Source: Bacteroidota bacterium (GTDB lineage: Bacteria; Bacteroidota; Bacteroidia; Bacteroidales; Lentimicrobiaceae). Taken from it: 11,612 nt of DNA. The first letter of the stretch is position 1; every line of letters starts with the position of its first letter. This document shows, piece after piece, positions 6,340 through 11,612 of the stretch. Made by a program: the position numbers and the translations under genes. Under the pieces are notes generated by a model. That model was given only the letters and a program-made list of their open reading frames with translations, made no database searches and was not told the DNA's origin. The DNA lies in assembly GCA_023428585.1 (NCBI GenBank), contig JAEYXG010000130.1:1-11612 (forward strand). The letters are read 5' to 3'.

Positions 6340-7377
6340 ATGACCACTCCTGCATTTCTTAAAACCGGTGATACCATCGCTATTGCAGCCCCTGCCCGTA
6401 AGATAACACCTGAAGAACTTCAACCTGCTATCAGCACCTTTGAATCATGGGGCCTAAAGGTAGTTTTACCAGCTAATATATTTTCAATTCATCATCAGTT
6501 TGCCGGAACTGATGAACAACGCAGTGCTGATATGCAATCTCTGCTGGATGACGAAGAGGTGCGAGCGATTATATGTGCAAGAGGAGGATACGGAACAGGC
6601 AGGAATATTGATAAACTCGACTTCACAAGATTCCGCTCATCACCAAAATGGATCATTGGCTATAGTGATATAACGGTATTTCACTCACATATTCAAGAGA
6701 ACTTGGAAATTGAAACGTTGCATGCCACAATGCCTATTAATTTTCTGAGTGATAATGAAGAAACAAAGCAATCCATAGCAAGCTTAAAAGAATGCCTCTT
6801 CGGTGAAAACCCCCTCTATAATATCTCCGGTAGCCCATTCAATAGAGCAGGCTCATCTCAGGGAGTCCTTACTGGAGGCAATCTTTCAATATTATATAGT
6901 CAGCTGGGAACACCTTCTGATATAGACACAAATGGCAAGATTCTTTTTATTGAAGATATTGATGAATACCTTTATCATATTGACCGAATGATGATTACTC
7001 TAAAGCGTAATGGTAAACTAGATAATCTTGCAGGACTTGTTGTTGGTGCTTTTACTGATATGCGTGACAATGACATCCCTTTTGGCAAATCTGCTGAAGA
7101 AATAATTCGTGAATGTGTTGATGAATTTAAATATCCCGTTATTTTTAATTTCCCGGCGGGACATCAATCACTCAACCTACCTCTCATATTAGGCCGTGAA
7201 GCAACACTTGAGGTCTCTCAGAATGCTCATTTAATCTTCAAAGAACCACTTCCAACCAAAGGGCTACGTAAATTCAAGAACCTTATAAAACCCGTACTCT
7301 TTGTTATTGGAGGCTTTTTCCTGCTTTATTTATTGTATGCTCTAGTATTAGGCCAATTGCAAATCCCTAAATACTAA
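6340..7377 (+). CDS. ldcA: LD-carboxypeptidase, peptidase family S66, with C-terminal membrane segment
   Basis: S66 serine peptidases remove the terminal D-alanine from murein tetrapeptides during peptidoglycan recycling, normally in the cytoplasm. The N-terminal domain begins FLKTGDTIAIAAPARKI and contains ICARGGYGTGRNID (78-91) and IIGYSDIT (105-112) with nucleophile Ser109. The C-terminal domain has LFIEDIDEYLYHIDRMM, supplying Glu205, and FNFPAGHQ (269-276), supplying His275, completing the Ser-Glu-His triad. The enzyme part ends near residue 302, the usual family length. About 40 extra residues follow: a basic stretch (KGLRKFKNLIK) and a hydrophobic helix (about 318-338), then a short tail ending IPKY. 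This suggests a tail-anchored inner-membrane enzyme with a cytosolic catalytic part. An in-frame TAA directly precedes the ATG. yraN starts 36 bp downstream, probably in the same transcript. Confidence 0.92.
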   Translation: MTTPAFLKTGDTIAIAAPARKITPEELQPAISTFESWGLKVVLPANIFSIHHQFAGTDEQRSADMQSLLDDEEVRAIICARGGYGTGRNIDKLDFTRFRSSPKWIIGYSDITVFHSHIQENLEIETLHATMPINFLSDNEETKQSIASLKECLFGENPLYNISGSPFNRAGSSQGVLTGGNLSILYSQLGTPSDIDTNGKILFIEDIDEYLYHIDRMMITLKRNGKLDNLAGLVVGAFTDMRDNDIPFGKSAEEIIRECVDEFKYPVIFNFPAGHQSLNLPLILGREATLEVSQNAHLIFKEPLPTKGLRKFKNLIKPVLFVIGGFFLLYLLYALVLGQLQIPKY

Positions 7378-7413
7378 TGTCTTATTCTCGCATTCCTAAA
7401 ACTTCACTAAATA

Positions 7414-7776
7414 ATGGCAGAACATAATGACCTGGGAAATAAAGGGGAGGAAGTTGCATTGCAATTTCTACTGGACAAGGGATTCAACATTCTTGAAACA
7501 AACTGGAGATTTGGCAAGGAAGAAATTGATATCATCGCAATAAATACAGAATTTCTTATTGTGGTTGAGGTCAAAACACGCTATAGTGATGAATATGGAG
7601 ACCCTGCCGAATTCGTAAATAAAAATAAGCAACGACTGCTTGTCAAAGCGGCACAAGCATATGTTGAAAGACACAGAATTCAACAAGAAGTCCGCTTTGA
7701 CATCATCTCAATTATTCTAAATAGTAACGAAACGCGAATAAAGCATTTACCAAATGCCTTTTATCCGGTATTATAG
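7414..7776 (+). CDS. yraN: YraN-family (UPF0102) nuclease-like protein
   Basis: A widely conserved small protein with a restriction-endonuclease-like fold; its role is not firmly established, though DNA processing is usually assumed. The 120-residue length is normal. Family motifs are all present: GNKGEEVA (8-15), WRFGKEEIDIIA (31-42), VVEVKTRYSDEYGDP (50-64) and VRFDII (93-98). Acidic D39, E52 and K54 form the D...ExK metal-site pattern, so the active site looks intact. An in-frame TAA two codons upstream makes this ATG the natural start. It follows the LD-carboxypeptidase by 36 bp, likely co-transcribed. Its last codon and stop overlap the 3' end of the opposing universal stress gene. Confidence 0.93.
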   Translation: MAEHNDLGNKGEEVALQFLLDKGFNILETNWRFGKEEIDIIAINTEFLIVVEVKTRYSDEYGDPAEFVNKNKQRLLVKAAQAYVERHRIQQEVRFDIISIILNSNETRIKHLPNAFYPVL

Positions 7777-8907
7777 CTCTCTACCTGCCTTGAAAACGAA
7801 CAAGGGTTTATTGATTCGTTGCATAATCATCTTTGTCACACTAGGTGTAAAGAAGCTATTTATCAAGCCACGTGAATGGTTAGTGAGCGCAATTACTTCA
7901 ATGGCATTCTCACGCATATATGTTTCCAGACCATTGACAACATCATCACTTATGAGTATTTTATACTTGGCTGGAAACTTAGAATATTCATCTTGAATGA
8001 ATTTCTTCAGAGAATCCATTTTAATTTTATCCCATGATTTCTTAACTCCAATGCTCACATGCACTATGTGAAGCGTTGCGCTAAATGGATGCAATAGGTT
8101 AATAAGCCTGCTTAATGCCACCTGATCATAATTATCATAATCTGTTGCATATAATACATTCTTCACCTTTTCAATACTGAGCGACTTCGAATTTTCAGGA
8201 ATTGCAATTACAGGTACTATTGATTTCGAAACAACTTTACCCGTCACACTACCCAATAATCCTTCTGATTGCTTGCCCATGCCACGAGACCCCATTATAA
8301 TGATGCCCGGGTTATATCTGTGGCTCATGGCTAGTATTTCATCGGCTGCCAGTCCATTTGTTAAAGTGTAGGAGACTTTAACCTTGCTTTTTGTTAACGC
8401 AGCTTTTTTGCGCAGATTTACTACCATTGAAGCCATCTGCTTACGGGCATTCTGTTCAATCTCATGAAGATAATTGCTCAGATTTATCTGATATGTATGG
8501 CTTGTATCAAATGGTGCTACATCAAGTACAGGATTATAATAAACATGTAAAAGCTTGATTTCTGCTTTCAGTGTATCAGCAATATCCAACGCAAGATCTA
8601 CAGCTTTTTCAGAGGCATCTGAATAATCCACAGGTACTAGTATCCTTCTTACACTTCTAAGAGATTTAATTGACTTCTCCTTCTGCTTTCCCTGCTCTTC
8701 CTTATATTGCTCTATCAGGCGAAGGGCCCTATCCATATCAGAGCGCCGTACTTTAATTTCAACCCCAGTCGATACTGCTGCCTGTAGTAAATTCTGATGT
8801 GAGAGAAAGCAGTCGATTCCCTCAGCTTGCAAGCTTGACTGAAGCAAAAGTGCACGATTATTAGGAAAACGTGCAATTGTCACAATTTTTTCAGCTTCTG
8901 TTTCCAT
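7771..8907 (-). CDS. Tandem universal stress protein with N-terminal DUF2007-like domain
   Basis: UspA-family proteins bind ATP or AMP and aid stress survival in the cytoplasm. The 378 residues fall into three parts. Residues 7-68 resemble the DUF2007 putative signal-transducing domain (IVTIARFPNNRALLLQSSL, AEGIDCF, GVEIKVRRSDMDRALRLIEQ). A charged linker (70-85) leads to Usp domain 1 (87-237), starting ILVPVDYSDASEKAV and carrying an intact nucleotide motif G206-xx-G209-x9-G219-S220 with GSVTGKVV. Usp domain 2 (247-375) begins NVLYATDYDNYDQVAL, but its nucleotide loop reads TNHSRGLINSFF and lacks the glycine pattern, so it is probably non-binding. An in-frame TAG five codons upstream fixes the start. 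Its stop overlaps that of yraN by 6 bp in opposite orientation. No consensus -7 element was found in the 195-bp upstream gap. Confidence 0.9.
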   Translation of the reverse strand: METEAEKIVTIARFPNNRALLLQSSLQAEGIDCFLSHQNLLQAAVSTGVEIKVRRSDMDRALRLIEQYKEEQGKQKEKSIKSLRSVRRILVPVDYSDASEKAVDLALDIADTLKAEIKLLHVYYNPVLDVAPFDTSHTYQINLSNYLHEIEQNARKQMASMVVNLRKKAALTKSKVKVSYTLTNGLAADEILAMSHRYNPGIIIMGSRGMGKQSEGLLGSVTGKVVSKSIVPVIAIPENSKSLSIEKVKNVLYATDYDNYDQVALSRLINLLHPFSATLHIVHVSIGVKKSWDKIKMDSLKKFIQDEYSKFPAKYKILISDDVVNGLETYMRENAIEVIALTNHSRGLINSFFTPSVTKMIMQRINKPLFVFKAGREL

Positions 8908-8939
8908 AATATTAGTTTTCTATAGAGATAGTATTACAA

Positions 8940-8957
8940 GTGTTTAAACGCAAACAC
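8940..8957. repeat. 6-bp inverted repeat upstream of the usp gene
   Basis: GTGTTT (8940-8945) and AAACAC (8952-8957) with a 6-nt loop, 33 bp upstream of the usp ATG. It also contains the palindrome GTTTAAAC (8942-8949). It could be an operator or a leader hairpin; support is only the symmetry and position. Confidence 0.3.
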
Positions 8958-9015
8958 CTACGCAATATACAAAAAATATTACTAATTTCCAACAAAATAA
9001 TGGATTGCAGGTCTA

Positions 9016-9055
9016 TGGCATACCCAATGTCAATATAGTGGCATACTTAGGGTAT
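9016..9055. repeat. Direct TGGCATAC repeats with flanking ATACCC/GGGTAT dyad
   Basis: TGGCATAC occurs at 9016-9023 and again at 9039-9046, a 23-bp period, roughly two helical turns. ATACCC (9020-9025) and GGGTAT (9050-9055) form an inverted pair across the same stretch. The cluster sits between the rpoN stop and the usp promoter region. Paired protein-binding sites would fit, but nothing identifies the protein. Confidence 0.35.
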
Positions 9056-9102
9056 CAATGGGAGGAGGATTTGTTGACAAGCTTTAAATGGAGTGCCAAT
9101 AT

Positions 9103-10566
9103 TTACAATTCTTTGCGCAGTCTGGCAACTGGAACATTCAGCTGTTCACGGTATTTGGCAACTGTACGTCGCGCAATATTATAGCCTTTTTCTTTTAGTA
9201 TGTCAGTAAGTTGTTCATCTGTAAGTGGTTTCGCCTTCTCTTCAGCTGCTATACAATCAGATAGTATCTTTTTAATTTCTCTGGTCGAAACCTCTTCTCC
9301 TGAATCAGTCTGCATTGATTCCGAAAAGAAGCTTTTTAGAAGAAAAGTACCATACGGTGTTTGAGCATATTTGGAATTTGCGACCCTGGAGATAGTTGAA
9401 ATATCAAGCCCCACCATTTCAGCAATGTCTTTGAGAATCATGGGCTTGAGTTTGGTTTCATCCCCCGTTAAAAAATACTCCTGCTGATATTGCATAATGG
9501 CACTCATAGTAACGTATAAAGTGTGTTGACGTTGCTTGATTGCGTCAATAAACCATTTTGCAGAATCTATTTTTTGCTTGATGAACATAACAGCATCACG
9601 CTGACTATTTGATTTGCTCTTATTTTCAGAATATGATTCAAGCATATCAACATAATTGCGGCTAAGTCTTAATTCAGGCATATTGCGTGAATTAATCTGC
9701 AGTTCCAATTCCTCATCGTGAATGAAAATAAAGAAATCGGGCATTATATACTGATTGTTTCGAGCTCCCTCATCAACCGAATTCCCTGGTTTGGGATTCA
9801 ATTTGAGGATTTCATTCACGGCATCCTTAAGCTCTTCATCACTAACCTTGGTCTTTTTTGTGATTTTATCATAGTGCTTTTTTGTCAACTCGTCAAAGAA
9901 ATTATCGACCAGATCCAGTGCTAGGGCAACTGAGGGAGTCTGTTCCTTTCTTTGAAGTTGAATAAGAAGACATTCACGTAGGTCTCTGGCCCCAACTCCT
10001 GGAGGATCAAACTCTTGCACTATTCTAAGCATACCCAGAATCTCTTTTACATCTGTCATTATATTCTGAGTAAAGGCCAAATCATCGACCATAGCAGACA
10101 ACTCACGATTCAAGTATCCTGAATCATCAATATTGCCAATGATATAGGCGGCAATTTTATGCTGCCTTTCATCAAGAACCCTTAATCCCAGTTGCGTTTG
10201 AAGCAATTCGTGAAAACTTGCACCCGATGCATAGGGCATCTCCCTGTGTTCATCATCGGCACTGGAATTTCCGGCATTTAGTCGATATGCCGGGATATCA
10301 TCATCATCAAGGTAATCCGTAAGGTCAAAGTCGTCACGTTCTCTTTCAAGTTCATCAACAGGATCCGTTTCAACATCTGTCTGACTTTCCTCCTGGTCAT
10401 TTGACATTTCAGGATCATTGACATCTTCCAGCGCAGGATTCTCTTCAATCTCTTGCTTTATTCGTTGTTCAAGGGCAATAGAAGGAATTTGCAGTAACTT
10501 CATCAGCAAAATCTGCTGTGGTGACAGCCTTTGTAATAATTTCTGCTGTAGTTTCTGACTTAACAT
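9103..10566 (-). CDS. rpoN: RNA polymerase sigma-54 factor
   Basis: Sigma-54 directs polymerase to -24/-12 promoters and requires an AAA+ activator. The 487-residue protein has all regions: glutamine- and leucine-rich region I (1-46, LQQKLLQRLSPQQILLMKLL), a highly acidic region II (about 50-110), the core-binding domain (about 115-260, with NIDDSGYL and FDPPGVGARDLRECL), the DNA-binding helix-turn-helix (about 377-397, LKDIAEMVGLDISTISRVANS) and the invariant RpoN box ARRTVAKYRE (465-474) near the C-terminus. AGGAAA about 8 bp before the ATG may act as a ribosome-binding site. It lies downstream of asnS with a 216-bp gap, an order I recall as common in Bacteroidota. A 7-bp hairpin and a weak -7 element lie in its leader. 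No sigma-54 activator gene is in the window. Confidence 0.97.
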   Translation of the reverse strand: MLSQKLQQKLLQRLSPQQILLMKLLQIPSIALEQRIKQEIEENPALEDVNDPEMSNDQEESQTDVETDPVDELERERDDFDLTDYLDDDDIPAYRLNAGNSSADDEHREMPYASGASFHELLQTQLGLRVLDERQHKIAAYIIGNIDDSGYLNRELSAMVDDLAFTQNIMTDVKEILGMLRIVQEFDPPGVGARDLRECLLIQLQRKEQTPSVALALDLVDNFFDELTKKHYDKITKKTKVSDEELKDAVNEILKLNPKPGNSVDEGARNNQYIMPDFFIFIHDEELELQINSRNMPELRLSRNYVDMLESYSENKSKSNSQRDAVMFIKQKIDSAKWFIDAIKQRQHTLYVTMSAIMQYQQEYFLTGDETKLKPMILKDIAEMVGLDISTISRVANSKYAQTPYGTFLLKSFFSESMQTDSGEEVSTREIKKILSDCIAAEEKAKPLTDEQLTDILKEKGYNIARRTVAKYREQLNVPVARLRKEL

Positions 10567-10596
10567 GCAATTTCCTTTTCTATGTTCAGTTTGTTT

Positions 10597-10618
10597 ATCA
10601 TCCGAAGTTCAGGATGAT
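10597..10618. repeat. 7-bp inverted repeat upstream of rpoN
   Basis: ATCATCC (10597-10603), 8-nt loop, GGATGAT (10612-10618), about 30 bp before the rpoN ATG and just downstream of its candidate promoter. It could be an operator or a 5' leader hairpin. Confidence 0.4.
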
Positions 10619-10626
10619 TGACAGGT

Positions 10627-10634
10627 TAAAAATA
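10627..10634 (-). promoter_or_regulatory. Weak candidate rpoN promoter, -7-like TATTTTTA
   Basis: The minus strand reads TATTTTTA, 7 of 8 positions of TAnnTTTG, with a TTG 21 nt upstream that could be the -33 element. The region is very AT-rich, so the match may be by chance. Confidence 0.25.
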
Positions 10635-10705
10635 TTCTAATTTTAAATCAAAAAGCAACTAATCCACAATTTTTAATCAAAACCCCACGCTATAATTCAT
10701 ATATC

Positions 10706-10722
10706 TAATTGAATATCAATTA
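10706..10722. repeat. 7-bp palindrome in the asnS-rpoN gap
   Basis: TAATTGA (10706-10712), ATA, TCAATTA (10716-10722): a 17-bp perfect dyad about 60 bp past the asnS stop. There is no following T-run on the minus strand, so it is unlikely to be the asnS terminator. It resembles a transcription factor site. Confidence 0.35.
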
Positions 10723-10782
10723 TGCAAAACCTTCTCCAACATCTCTACTTACTATAACGCAAACACTATTCAATTTATTTAA

Positions 10783-11612
10783 TTAGAACTCAGCATTCTG
10801 CGGAGTTCTTGGGAATGGGATAACATCCCTTATATTAGCCATACCTGTAACAAAGAGTATTAATCTTTCAAACCCTAAACCAAATCCGCTATGAGGTGCG
10901 GTTCCGAACCTGCGTGTATCCAAGTACCACCACATATCCTTTTCAGGAATCCCCAGTTCATTTATTCTATTTGTAAGTTTCTCTAAATTTTCTTCACGTT
11001 GTGATCCTCCAATTATCTCTCCAATTCTTGGGAACAACACATCCATAGCCCTCACGGTGCGATTATCGTCATTCTGTTTCATATAAAAAGCCTTGATGGC
11101 CTTTGGATAATTGGTAAGTATGACCGGTTTTTTGAAATGTTTCTCTACCAGATATCGTTCGTGTTCACTCTGAAGGTCAGTTCCCCAGTCAACAGGATAC
11201 TCAAACTTTTGGCCTGAAGCCATCAGGATATCAACAGCTTCAGTGTAATCAAGACGTTGAAATGCATTACCGGTGACAAACCGCAAGCGTTCAATCAGTT
11301 CATTATCATACATCTTGTTTAGAAATTCAAGATCAGCCATGCAATTGTCAAGGGCATAGTTTACCAGGTATTTCAAGAACTCTTCTGCAAGATCCATGTT
11401 ATCCTTTATATCATAGAAAGCCATTTCCGGCTCAATCATCCAGAATTCAGCCAAGTGCCGTGGAGTATTGGAATTTTCAGCTCTGAAAGTAGGGCCAAAA
11501 GTATATACATTTGACAATGCCATAGCGCCAAGCTCTCCTTCCAGCTGTCCGGAAACTGTTAGGTTTGTTGGCTTTCCGAAAAAGTCATTGGCGAAGTCAA
11601 CCTCACCTGAAG
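10783..11612 (-). CDS. asnS: Asparaginyl-tRNA synthetase (5' end cut by window edge)
   Basis: Charges tRNA-Asn with asparagine in the cytoplasm. The visible 275 residues are the C-terminal part of a protein usually near 465 residues. The frame is open to the window edge and reads ANDFFGKPTNLTVSGQLEGE before the internal methionine at 11523, so that methionine is not the start. Class II motif 2 is TFGPTFRAENSNTPRHLAEF, and motif 3 is HSGFGLGFERLILFVTG with a terminal IRDVIPFPRTPQNAEF. The full C-terminus is typical of AsnRS. The N-terminal anticodon-binding OB fold lies outside the window. It is upstream of rpoN on the same strand, with no clear terminator between them. Confidence 0.97.
   Translation of the reverse strand, partial: SGEVDFANDFFGKPTNLTVSGQLEGELGAMALSNVYTFGPTFRAENSNTPRHLAEFWMIEPEMAFYDIKDNMDLAEEFLKYLVNYALDNCMADLEFLNKMYDNELIERLRFVTGNAFQRLDYTEAVDILMASGQKFEYPVDWGTDLQSEHERYLVEKHFKKPVILTNYPKAIKAFYMKQNDDNRTVRAMDVLFPRIGEIIGGSQREENLEKLTNRINELGIPEKDMWWYLDTRRFGTAPHSGFGLGFERLILFVTGMANIRDVIPFPRTPQNAEF

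Noticed and set aside
7754..7996. 80-codon plus-strand open frame across the yraN/usp junction
   Set aside because: It lies mostly antisense to the Usp coding sequence, has no family resemblance, and starts inside yraN without a ribosome-binding site.
9016..9031. Sigma-54-like promoter: TGGCATACCC then AATGT on the plus strand near rpoN
   Set aside because: The -24 half TGGCA fits, but the -12 half should be TTGC and reads ATGT. It points into the 3' end of rpoN rather than towards a gene start, and the second TGGCATAC copy has no -12 match either.
11521..11523. Start codon of the AsnRS gene at the methionine at 11523
   Set aside because: The frame stays open upstream to the window edge with conserved AsnRS residues (FFGKPTNLTVSGQL), so the methionine is internal and the gene is simply cut off.

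Overview
This is an ordinary-looking chromosomal segment of a member of the Bacteroidota, most likely a Bacteroidales-like anaerobe or microaerophile. Three things point there. It has a PorZ-type component of the type IX secretion system (T9SS), which is confined to this phylum. Several intergenic spaces carry the Bacteroidota -7 promoter element TAnnTTTG, and Shine-Dalgarno sequences are mostly absent. A rubrerythrin suggests oxygen-sensitive metabolism. The window is AT-rich, with no rRNA, tRNA, CRISPR array, insertion sequence or phage gene visible.

Layout. Positions 1-4144 (minus strand) hold porZ, recO and the 5' part of lysS, read in that order: surface secretion, recombination repair and lysyl-tRNA synthesis. 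A 373-bp AT-rich divergent spacer (4145-4517) carries a perfect 11-bp inverted repeat and separates porZ from a plus-strand ECF-type sigma factor (4518-5090). That sigma gene converges on a minus-strand rubrerythrin (5132-5737). After a second divergent spacer come three plus-strand genes: an unrecognised 93-residue protein with its own terminator (5977-6258), an LD-carboxypeptidase with an unusual C-terminal membrane segment (6340-7377), and a YraN-family nuclease-like protein (7414-7776). yraN overlaps tail-to-tail by 6 bp with a minus-strand tandem universal stress protein that has an extra N-terminal DUF2007-like domain (7771-8907). The right end is the minus-strand pair asnS (partial) followed by rpoN (sigma-54), 10783-11612 and 9103-10566.

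How the genes fit together. Most are housekeeping (lysS, asnS, recO, yraN) or cell-envelope functions (porZ, LD-carboxypeptidase). Two sigma factors and two stress proteins (rubrerythrin and Usp) add a regulatory and stress flavour. No dedicated novel multi-gene system is evident. The observations most worth following are the symmetric element between porZ and the sigma gene, the rubrerythrin lacking one usual iron-ligand glutamate, the membrane-anchored LD-carboxypeptidase, the DUF2007-Usp fusion, and the small orphan gene with dedicated expression signals.
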